Source: Thermodesulfovibrionales bacterium (GTDB lineage: Bacteria; Nitrospirota; Thermodesulfovibrionia; Thermodesulfovibrionales; Dissulfurispiraceae). From it: a stretch of 10,892 bases of DNA. The position numbers and the translations under genes are program-made. The number at the start of each line of letters is the position of its first letter. Positions within the stretch are counted from its first letter, which is position 1. This document shows positions 1 to 6,478 of this stretch, piece by piece. The stretch covers positions 5,096 to 15,987 of the forward strand of contig JAJOKM010000033.1 of assembly GCA_021129835.1 (NCBI GenBank), written 5' to 3'. A model generated the notes under the pieces. The model worked only from the letters and a program-made list of their open reading frames with translations, was not told the DNA's origin and did not search any database.

Positions 1-1
1 A

Positions 2-967
2 GTAGTAGAACCAGTTGAGGTGATTGAATGGAGGATCCAAAGCCTGATGGCCGCTGGCACCTTAGGCTATGAGACATTTGTCAGGTTTACTGAGCGGGTC
101 GAGGAGATGAGCGGTGGACGGCTTGTAATAGAGCCGTTTCCATGCGGGGCGATCGTAGGCCCTTTCGAAAAGCTTGATGCCGTACGTGCCGGGGTGTTTG
201 AGGGATTCCATAGCGTGTCGGTTTACTGGACAGGTAAACACCCTGCCTTTCCCCCATTCTATGGTCTGGTAGCGGGTTTCCCCGAATCTTGGCAATACGA
301 AGCCTGGTTTCATGAATGGGGCGGCATTGAACTAGCACGAGAGCTTTATGAGCCGTTCGATCTTTTCTTCGTCGGACCGCAGATGTGGGGCGCTGAGAGT
401 ATGCACTTCAGATTCCACGTGGACAGTATCGCCGACTTTGCAGGAAAGAAGTTTAGAACAACGCCTGGCATGACCGCGGACTTCTTTGACGCATTGGGTT
501 TCGCTGTCGTCATTCTACCAGGGGGAGAGATATATCCTGCATTGGATAAGGGTGTTATTGATGGTGGCGAGTTCATGCCGCTCGCTATTAACTACGAGCT
601 CGGTTTCCACGAAGTAGCAAATTATTTCATGAAGACGGGATTCTTTCTCCCAACAGCGGCAAGCGAGTTTGTGGTAAGAACGGATAAGTGGGAGGCTCTC
701 CCTCCTGACCTCCAGGCCATTGTTATAGCCGCTAACCGGGAGTGGTCTTCAGAGCAATGGCTCACCAACTACATTGCTAATTTCGAGGCCAGAGCGTCGA
801 TGCTTGCGCTGGAGAACGTAGAAGTGGCGATTCCCGAGCACGAGATGGCTGTAATAAAGGAAACAGCCATAGAAGTGTGGGAAAAGTGGGCAGCAAAAGA
901 TCCATTGGCTGGCAGAGTTGTTGAATCCCAGATGGAATTCATGCGGTACCTTGGGATTATCGAGTAA
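2..967 (+). CDS. dctP: TRAP transporter solute-binding protein, DctP family (5' end outside window)
   Basis: This is the extracytoplasmic receptor of a TRAP uptake system. It captures a solute, usually a carboxylate, in the periplasm and hands it to the DctQ/DctM permease. The sequence shows the family hallmarks: an EWRIQS strand near the mature N-terminus, then TERVEEMSGGRLVIEPF, a DAVRAGVFEGF segment, and AGKKFRTTPGM, whose Arg is at the position of the conserved TRAP arginine that salt-bridges the ligand carboxylate. Further on are LPGGEIYPALDKGVIDGGEF and LPPDLQAIVIAA. A GTG at 20 could start the frame, but the frame stays open to the window edge (VVEPVEVIEW...). The family normally begins with a signal peptide and none is visible, so I read the gene as 5'-truncated by the window. 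The GGEF acidic residue and the ASEF segment resemble the 2-oxoacid-binding TakP-like branch, but the substrate is inferred only. It is first in the operon, followed by a hairpin and then dctQ. Confidence 0.93.
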   Translation, partial: VVEPVEVIEWRIQSLMAAGTLGYETFVRFTERVEEMSGGRLVIEPFPCGAIVGPFEKLDAVRAGVFEGFHSVSVYWTGKHPAFPPFYGLVAGFPESWQYEAWFHEWGGIELARELYEPFDLFFVGPQMWGAESMHFRFHVDSIADFAGKKFRTTPGMTADFFDALGFAVVILPGGEIYPALDKGVIDGGEFMPLAINYELGFHEVANYFMKTGFFLPTAASEFVVRTDKWEALPPDLQAIVIAANREWSSEQWLTNYIANFEARASMLALENVEVAIPEHEMAVIKETAIEVWEKWAAKDPLAGRVVESQMEFMRYLGIIE

Positions 968-990
968 AGTAGTAGCCTACTGCTAAAGCG

Positions 991-1033
991 GTCCTGGGAG
1001 GATTAGTGTCTCTATCTAACCTCCTCCCAGGAC
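991..1033 (+). promoter_or_regulatory. Intergenic stem-loop between TRAP binding-protein and permease genes
   Basis: A perfect 12-bp inverted repeat, GTCCTGGGAGGA at 991-1002 and TCCTCCCAGGAC at 1022-1033, continues inward as TTAG (1003-1006) with CTAA (1016-1019). A two-base CC bulge lies on the 3' side and a 9-base loop at 1007-1015. The total is 16 pairs, many of them G-C. No U-run follows (CTCATATTTG), so it does not look like a complete intrinsic terminator. In binding-protein-dependent transporter operons such hairpins commonly protect the 3' end of the upstream message or reduce read-through, so the receptor is made in excess of the membrane subunits. That role is inferred here; the structure is directly visible. 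Confidence 0.75.
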
Positions 1034-1059
1034 TCATATTTGACTTGAGGTGCACCGAA

Positions 1060-1554
1060 ATGAGGACATTTATACGTGCCATTGGTTTCATCAGCGAGTG
1101 GTCGGGGAAGATCTTCAGCTTTCTATGGCTGCCGGTAGTGCTCGTAATAGTGTATGAAGTAATACTCAGGTATGTATTTGCCGCTCCCACTATATGGGCT
1201 CACGAGGTGATGATATATCTCTGTGCGATGATATATATAATGGGTGGGGCCTATACACAATACCTCCGCAAACATATTTCGATGGATATTTTCTATAGCC
1301 GTTACTCGCTACGGGGGAGGGCTATGTTAGACCTGATCACCTTTCCATTTTTCTGTCTCTTTGTCGGCGCATTGTTGTGGGCGGGGGCAGACCGTGCTTG
1401 GGATGCAGTAATGATCATGGAGACGACCGGTACACACTGGAACCCACCGATATGGCCTGTCCTGCTGCTGATACCGCTGGGGGCTCTTTTGCTGTTGCTC
1501 CAGGGACTATCCAAATTTATCGATGACCTTACTACGGTTATCGGAAGGAAATAA
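1060..1554 (+). CDS. dctQ: TRAP transporter small permease, DctQ family
   Basis: The four-helix small integral membrane subunit of the TRAP transporter pairs with DctM in the inner membrane. I choose ATG 1060 (164 aa) because GAGGTG at 1047-1052 lies 7 bases upstream. An in-frame GTG at 1006 would add 18 residues, but it sits inside the intergenic hairpin and has no good ribosome-binding site. Hydrophobic segments are at about residues 20-40, 48-67, 88-110 and 129-148 of the 164-aa form. The first helix ends in EVILRYVFAAPTIWAHEV, which matches the DctQ signature (R-Y/F, then W-x-x-E), and it is followed by the family's GGAYTQYLRKHISMDIF region, comparable to the usual 'hvrvDi' stretch. Length is normal for the family. 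It ends 3 bases before the dctM start, so the two are surely co-transcribed and probably translationally coupled. Confidence 0.92.
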   Translation: MRTFIRAIGFISEWSGKIFSFLWLPVVLVIVYEVILRYVFAAPTIWAHEVMIYLCAMIYIMGGAYTQYLRKHISMDIFYSRYSLRGRAMLDLITFPFFCLFVGALLWAGADRAWDAVMIMETTGTHWNPPIWPVLLLIPLGALLLLLQGLSKFIDDLTTVIGRK

Positions 1555-1557
1555 AGA

Positions 1558-2868
1558 GTGGATATTGAACTTCTTACTATATTCATGTTTGGCGCCTTAG
1601 TGCTATTGTTAGTACTAGGGCTGCCCTTCGCCTTTGCTACTGGTGGCACAGCCGTGATATTTCTTATCTATCTGTGGGGGCCTCCGGCCCTCATGCTAAT
1701 AGTGATGCGCATCTGGGACTTAATGGGCAGTTTCATCCTGGTTGCCGTTCCGATGTTCATCTTCATGGGTGCCGTGTTAGAACGTTCTGGAATTGCCGCT
1801 GCCCTCTACGAAGCGATCTACCAATGGATGGGGCGGCTCAGAGGTGGGCTGGCGATGGCTACGGTGGTGGTTTGCGCTATTTTAGCGGCGATGGTCGGAA
1901 TAGTCGGTGCCGGTGTAGTCACCATGGGGATCATCGCCCTTCCGGAAATGCTCAAGCGCCGTTATCACAAGGGCATGCCACTGGGGAGTATTTGCGCTGG
2001 CGGGGCACTGGGATATCTCATTCCTCCTAGTATATTATTCATTTTCTATGCTATGGCAGCCGGGGTGTCGGTGGGGGCATTATTTGCCGGCGGCTTCCTC
2101 CCCGGCTTACTCCTTGTTGTCCTTTATATTGTTTATATTGGGATCAGAGGTTACTTTCAGCCAGACATGGCTCCAGCAGTGCCCAAAAAGGAGATACTCC
2201 CCCTGAAACGCAGACTGATCCTCCTCAAAGGGGTAATCCTTCCTGTTCTCCTCATTTGCGTCGTGCTAGGGTCGATTTTTACTGGTATTGCCACTCCCAC
2301 AGAGGCCTCTGGCATTGGCGCTATGGGTGCCCTCATCTGTGCCGCTGTCCGCCGTCGACTTACTTGGGGAATGCTGAAAGAGGTATCGTACTTAACTACC
2401 GGGCTCACCTGTATGTTCATGTGGGTCGTATTCGGGGCTTCTGCCTTTGTAGGCGTCTACACGCTTGCCGGTGGTGCCAGATTCTTGGAAGAGGTGATTC
2501 TTGGATTACCATTATGTCCCTGGGGAATACTCATAGCTATACAGATCGTTCTCCTCATTTTGGGGATGTTTGTCGATTGGAGCGGTATTCTTATGCTGAC
2601 CATGCCTATCTTCGTCCCTATAATCGTGGAGCTTGGCTTTTGTCCTATATGGTTCGGTATCCTTTTCTGTATTAATATGCAGATAGCTGTCTTGTCGCCG
2701 CCTTTTGGGTTAACCCTTTTTTATCTCAAGGGGGTGGCACCGCCGGAGATAACTATGGGCGATATCTATCGCTCCGTCTGGCCGTTCATCGGCATTCAGT
2801 TGCTTGTTCTAGCTCTAGTCATGATATTTCCCCAGATAGCCATGTGGCTTCCGAATCTGCTGTTGTAA
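1558..2868 (+). CDS. dctM: TRAP transporter large permease, DctM family
   Basis: This is the multi-helix transport subunit that moves the solute across the inner membrane, normally with Na+ in TRAP systems. It is 436 aa, the usual DctM length, and hydrophobic almost throughout. Family motifs are clear: PMFIFMGAVLERSG (65-78), the first re-entrant signature GGALGYLIPPSILFIFYA (148-165), TGIATPTEASGIGAMGAL (242-259), and the second-half counterpart LSPPFGLTLFYLKGVAPPE (379-397). The loop at about 200-220 is basic and cytoplasmic by the usual topology. The start is GTG 1558, three bases after the dctQ stop; AAGGAA at 1545-1550 is spaced 7 bases from it. The gene is intact and is followed by terminator-like hairpins. 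The set dctP-dctQ-dctM is complete apart from the truncated 5' end of dctP. Confidence 0.95.
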   Translation: MDIELLTIFMFGALVLLLVLGLPFAFATGGTAVIFLIYLWGPPALMLIVMRIWDLMGSFILVAVPMFIFMGAVLERSGIAAALYEAIYQWMGRLRGGLAMATVVVCAILAAMVGIVGAGVVTMGIIALPEMLKRRYHKGMPLGSICAGGALGYLIPPSILFIFYAMAAGVSVGALFAGGFLPGLLLVVLYIVYIGIRGYFQPDMAPAVPKKEILPLKRRLILLKGVILPVLLICVVLGSIFTGIATPTEASGIGAMGALICAAVRRRLTWGMLKEVSYLTTGLTCMFMWVVFGASAFVGVYTLAGGARFLEEVILGLPLCPWGILIAIQIVLLILGMFVDWSGILMLTMPIFVPIIVELGFCPIWFGILFCINMQIAVLSPPFGLTLFYLKGVAPPEITMGDIYRSVWPFIGIQLLVLALVMIFPQIAMWLPNLLL

Positions 2869-2883
2869 AGAAAAAGGGAATTA

Positions 2884-2902
2884 AATGGGGCGTGGCCCTA
2901 TT
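2884..2902 (+). terminator. Short hairpin after dctM, possible terminator
   Basis: AATGGGGC, a GTG loop and GCCCTATT form eight pairs, one of them G-U, 15 bases after the dctM stop. The following ATTTATTATTTATT is A/T-rich but not an unbroken U-tract, so on its own this is weak. It may act together with the hairpin at 2940-2969. Confidence 0.35.
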
Positions 2903-2939
2903 ATTTATTATTTATTGAATAAATCCGCTGTGGGTCGCA

Positions 2940-2977
2940 GCAGAAAGCTCGCTCAAGACGAGTTTCTGCAGATTTTT
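2940..2977 (+). terminator. Probable intrinsic terminator of the TRAP operon
   Basis: GCAGAAAGCTCG (2940-2951) pairs with CGAGTTTCTGC (2959-2969) through 11 pairs with one bulged G (2947) and a 7-base loop. Three bases later a run of five T follows (2973-2977). It lies about 70 bases after dctM and before the convergent kinase gene, which is where the operon transcript should end. On the minus strand no T-run follows, so it looks one-directional. Confidence 0.5.
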
Positions 2978-3024
2978 GGATTCGTATTTTTACGGGCATA
3001 AAGCCCTACACTACCTCATCTCTA

Positions 3025-4677
3025 CTAAATTTGGAGAAGAACCGTTTTTTGCTTTTTCAGTGGAATTATGGCGGTGAGCACAGAACCTCTGTCTGCGATA
3101 CTCTCGCCCTCTATTTTGCCATCGATGGCGGCTGCCAGCCTTTTTGCTATGGCAAGCCCTGAAAATTCCGGGTGGTATAGGGAGGCGTCAGCCTCCTGCT
3201 TTAATGCCTCAGGTTTAATGCCTTTCCCTGTATCAGCAATTGTTATCTCTATCTGTTCTGTGCCATCTATCATCTCCTTAACAGACAGTAGCGTAATTGT
3301 TCCGACATCAGTATGTCTTATTGCATTGCTTACAAGACTGACCAACAAGTTTTTCAAGGAGCCTCTGTCAGTATATATCGGTTTATCTGAAAGCAGGGCA
3401 TCACAATCAGCAATTAATTCTATCTCCTTTGTCCCTATAAGATCCTTTGCAATAACCTCAATCTCTCCTATGAGGTCACAGAGGATAAATCCCTCTGGTG
3501 ATATAGCCTTCTGTCCGCTTTCGATCATAGAGAGATACTGAAGACTCTCTATCAGGAGGAGCATACCCTTTGCGTCAGTTAAGATATCCTCAAGCCCTTT
3601 TTTGTTTGGCCAAAGGAGGACTTCTCTACTGGCAGCCATTTCTGCATTGCTGACTATAGAATTTAACATCGCCTTTAGTTCATGAGGCACTTTAACGAAA
3701 GTCTTTGGCTGTGATTCCACCTCATTTACAGGTCTTGATGCTGGGCCTGCAGTAAGTCTCGGGGCAAGATATGAATTCTGGACTATAATAATCAGGATTA
3801 TTGCACCGCCAACTGAGAGATAAATGATCAGCAATATGATAAATGATTCTGTAACCGCAGACTTATCAACTGTGCCTATAAGTTGTAGAGGGACACTTTT
3901 TAGATCAGCAACATAAAAAAACATCCCATCTTTATATCCGCCGGTATCCTTTTCTGCGTCTCTTATTATGTTGCCGGGCATCCCTTCTTTTGCTATCACG
4001 ATATTGCCTTCCATGTCTATTAATCTTATTTTCGCACTCTTGTATAAACCCCTTTCTATCTTCAGAAGATCCCTCAAGGTCTCTCCCCTCTTTATAGTGT
4101 AAAGTAAAGCCATGACATCTTTATTTACATCGAAGATGGGCGTAAGAAAGCTTATATCATGAGCTGCACCGGACACCGTCTCTCCAGCAGCGGGAGGGTG
4201 AATAGCTACAACAATTGTTTCCCTTATCTTCGTCACTAGATGTTTGAAAAAGTCTTTACCGGACCAATCCTCACCTATTATTTTATCTTTACTGCTCGCG
4301 ATAACCCTGCCTTCCTTCGAAAGAACAGCAAACATCTCATGTCTCCCAATCGATACCTTTTCCTCGAGAAACCATGCCCGCAGCAGTGGTCCGTAGATGG
4401 CTCGCCTCTCTCCTTTAAGCAGTATTGCCACATCATCTCTGACTATGCTGAGCCTCGAAAAATTGTCGAGGTCCCTTTTGTAATGCCTGAGAGCCGAATC
4501 AATTGCGAGCGCCCTTTCTGAGACGATGACAGAAAGGCGTAATTCGTGAAAATCCTTCAAAAGAGGATAGCCTAAAGAGCAGAGACCAACACCACCAGCG
4601 ATAAAAATAAACAGTACGATTAATATAGAGTATATAGATATTTTTGTATTTAATCTCTGAGAGAATTTTACCTTCAT
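3025..4677 (-). CDS. Membrane sensor histidine kinase with double-Cache-like periplasmic domain and divergent catalytic core
   Basis: This is a 550-aa inner-membrane sensor kinase. A short basic N-terminus leads into TM1 (about 14-37). A periplasmic domain of about 240 residues has double-Cache features: FAVLSKEGRVIASSKDKIIGEDWSG (116-140), ISFLTPIFDVNKDVMALLY (175-193) and IRLIDMEGNIVIA (217-229). TM2 is at about 278-300. Only a ~30-residue linker, with no HAMP evident, separates TM2 from a DHp-like helix carrying PHELKAMLNSI, with His332 as the likely phospho-acceptor. The HATPase part has an N-box (LVSLVSNAIRHT, Asn451), a G1 box (ADTGKGI, Asp482) and GLAIAKRL (507-514) in place of the usual GxGLGL. 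The ATP lid is short and the F-box is not recognisable. The Pro normally found in HELRTPL is absent. No response regulator lies next to it. It is convergent with the TRAP operon and divergent from waaF. Ligand and partner are unknown; weak kinase or phosphatase-biased activity is possible. Confidence 0.85.
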   Translation of the reverse strand: MKVKFSQRLNTKISIYSILIVLFIFIAGGVGLCSLGYPLLKDFHELRLSVIVSERALAIDSALRHYKRDLDNFSRLSIVRDDVAILLKGERRAIYGPLLRAWFLEEKVSIGRHEMFAVLSKEGRVIASSKDKIIGEDWSGKDFFKHLVTKIRETIVVAIHPPAAGETVSGAAHDISFLTPIFDVNKDVMALLYTIKRGETLRDLLKIERGLYKSAKIRLIDMEGNIVIAKEGMPGNIIRDAEKDTGGYKDGMFFYVADLKSVPLQLIGTVDKSAVTESFIILLIIYLSVGGAIILIIIVQNSYLAPRLTAGPASRPVNEVESQPKTFVKVPHELKAMLNSIVSNAEMAASREVLLWPNKKGLEDILTDAKGMLLLIESLQYLSMIESGQKAISPEGFILCDLIGEIEVIAKDLIGTKEIELIADCDALLSDKPIYTDRGSLKNLLVSLVSNAIRHTDVGTITLLSVKEMIDGTEQIEITIADTGKGIKPEALKQEADASLYHPEFSGLAIAKRLAAAIDGKIEGESIADRGSVLTAIIPLKKQKTVLLQI

Positions 4678-4873
4678 TTACGCCCTACTTAAGCCTGCTT
4701 TAATCTGTTTTGGAGAATAGCTGGGAAAGAGTATTTCTCTGCTCAACTAATTGTCATCCACGCAGGCTGTTGAACGGGAGGGATACATAACTTAAGAATC
4801 GCCAACCTTAACTAATAGTATAACCTTTATATTTTCAGTATATCCACTTCTGGATAACGGCTATTTGATTTTA

Positions 4874-4904
4874 TTGATTTGGCTCATACATCATGGATTA
4901 TAAT
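4874..4904 (+). promoter_or_regulatory. Candidate sigma-70-type promoter for the LPS core genes
   Basis: A perfect TATAAT is at 4899-4904 with TTGATT at 4874-4879, a 19-base spacer that is longer than the optimum. A second TATAAT at 4921-4926 has no convincing -35. The region is very A/T-rich, which makes chance matches likely. The 265-base divergent space 4678-4942 must hold promoters for both waaF and the kinase; I see no clear one on the minus strand and no strong hairpin in it. Confidence 0.35.
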
Positions 4905-4942
4905 ATGAATTATGTCTTAATATAATTATACCGGGGAGGGAA

Positions 4943-6478
4943 ATGGAGCGAAGAGACAGCATGACCTCGAGCAAAATCCTGATCAGAGGTGTTAATTGGA
5001 TTGGCGATGCCGTCATGACCACCCCCGCCATAACGGCGATTAGGAAGATGCATCCTGAATCAGAGATAAGTCTGCTAATAAAGCCATTTGTATCGCCAAT
5101 TTTTGAGAAAGACCCTTCTATTGATGAGATCATACTATATGAGGATAGATATAGAGGCATCCTTGGGAGGCTTATGCTTGTAGCGAGGCTGAAAGAAAAA
5201 AAGTTTTCAAGAGCAATACTCTTTCAGAATGCCTTTAATGCAGCACTGATACCTTTTTTGGCTGGAATTCCTGAGAGAACGGGATATAACAGATACAAAA
5301 GAGGCCTTCTTCTCACAAAACCTGTCCAGTTCAGCAGTGACGACAGGAGGAGTCATCATATAAACTACTACCTCAATCTTCTCGGCATATCTCTTGAAGC
5401 AGGTCTCGCGCAGCCGTGGATATATCTATCTGTTGAGGAGAGGGTGTCAGCACGCAGTATGTTGTCTAAATTAAAGAGACCCATCTTGGGGATAAACCAT
5501 GGCGCCACATATGGTTCTGCTAAAAGGTGGTTCCCTGGTAGGTTTGCTGATGTTGCCGATCGATTTATGGCCGACACACAGGGAAGTGTGGTAATCTTTG
5601 GTAGTAAAAATGAGACAGATATGGCAGAGGAGATCGAAAAAGCGATCAAAAGAGATCGGACAAGCCATTTGTTGAATCTCGCCGGAAAGACATCGCTTAG
5701 AGGGCTCAGCTCACTCATCTCTGAATGCGACCTCTTTGTTACGAATGATTCAGGTCCCATGCATATTGCCTATGCAGTCGGTACGCCCACAGTAGCAATA
5801 TTTGGTTCAACAGATCCAGAGCAGACAGGCCCGGTAGGAATTAGAAATAAGGTATTAAGGGCCGACATCGCCTGCAGCCCCTGTTTTAGCCGCACCTGTA
5901 AAGACAACAATATGAAATGTATGCATGCTATAACCTCAGCGGATGTATACTCTGAAATTAGCGATATAATTCCATCCAAAAAGGCGGTATTTTTTGACAG
6001 AGATGGAACATTATGCAGGGATGTTGGCTATCTAAATGACTGGAGGGATTTTAAGGTATTTCAGACAATAGATGGCTTGAAGGTATTAAAAAGTAAAGGC
6101 TTTTCATTAATAGGTGTTAGCAATCAATCTGGTATTCGGAGGGGAATTGTAGGTGAATCATTTGCAAAAGAGGTTAACCGCTTCTTTGTTGACAGGCACG
6201 GATTTGATGACTTCTACTGCTGTCCTCATCTCCCCGGTGATCACTGCCCATGCCGAAAACCCGAGCCATGGATGCTCATGATGGCAAGGGCAGAACATGG
6301 GATCGACTTAAAGAGGTCTTATGTTGTTGGAGACAAAGAGAGTGATATGCTACTTGCAAAGGCTGTAGGCGCAAAAGGCATACTGGTTAAGACAGGCAAA
6401 CAACAACAATCCCATCATGCTGACTTTACAGCAAAAGACCTGAAAGAGGCCATAGATTTTATAATGTTACATGAATAA
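4943..6478 (+). CDS. waaF: Fusion: ADP-heptose:LPS heptosyltransferase II (GT9) + GmhB-like heptose-bisphosphate phosphatase (HAD-IIIA)
   Basis: The protein has two parts. Residues 11-345 are a GT9 heptosyltransferase like WaaF, which adds the second L-glycero-D-manno-heptose to the LPS inner core at the cytoplasmic face. It has KILIRGVNWIGDAVMTTPA (11-29), INHGATYGSAKRWF (184-197), and the ADP-heptose-site signature VTNDSGPMHIAYAVGTPTV (266-284) followed by FGSTDPEQTGP. Residues 347-511 are a HAD-IIIA phosphatase: AVFFDRDGTL (Asp352 nucleophile, Asp354 acid/base), GVSNQSGIRRG (391-401), a zinc loop with Cys427, His429, Cys435 and Cys437 followed by RKP, and VVGDKESDM (461-469). This matches GmhB, which makes D-glycero-D-manno-heptose 1-phosphate for ADP-heptose synthesis; HisB-N is similar, but the context favours GmhB. 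ATG 4943 has GGGGAGGG only 2-3 bases upstream; ATG 4961 (residue 7) is a possible alternative start. The stop overlaps the next gene by 8 bases. Confidence 0.92.
   Translation: MERRDSMTSSKILIRGVNWIGDAVMTTPAITAIRKMHPESEISLLIKPFVSPIFEKDPSIDEIILYEDRYRGILGRLMLVARLKEKKFSRAILFQNAFNAALIPFLAGIPERTGYNRYKRGLLLTKPVQFSSDDRRSHHINYYLNLLGISLEAGLAQPWIYLSVEERVSARSMLSKLKRPILGINHGATYGSAKRWFPGRFADVADRFMADTQGSVVIFGSKNETDMAEEIEKAIKRDRTSHLLNLAGKTSLRGLSSLISECDLFVTNDSGPMHIAYAVGTPTVAIFGSTDPEQTGPVGIRNKVLRADIACSPCFSRTCKDNNMKCMHAITSADVYSEISDIIPSKKAVFFDRDGTLCRDVGYLNDWRDFKVFQTIDGLKVLKSKGFSLIGVSNQSGIRRGIVGESFAKEVNRFFVDRHGFDDFYCCPHLPGDHCPCRKPEPWMLMMARAEHGIDLKRSYVVGDKESDMLLAKAVGAKGILVKTGKQQQSHHADFTAKDLKEAIDFIMLHE

Noticed and set aside
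20..22. GTG 20 as the true start of the TRAP binding protein
   Set aside because: The frame is open to the window edge and a start here would leave the protein without a signal peptide; more likely the start is outside the window.
1006..1059. N-terminal extension of DctQ from GTG 1006
   Set aside because: It lies inside the strong intergenic hairpin with no proper ribosome-binding site. ATG 1060 has GAGGTG at 7 bases and gives a normal DctQ N-terminus.
2994..3006. GGGC-ATAAA-GCCC hairpin as a terminator for the kinase gene
   Set aside because: Only four pairs, and on the minus strand it is followed by GTAAAAATACG rather than a T-run.
3068..3541. Plus-strand open frame (157 codons) opposite the kinase gene
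   Set aside because: It is antisense to the conserved HATPase region, with no family features.
5978..6475. HisB-type histidinol phosphatase as the identity of the fused HAD domain
   Set aside because: The zinc-loop length is compatible, but fusion to a heptosyltransferase and an adjacent waaC make GmhB much the better reading. Kept as an alternative in the feature entry.
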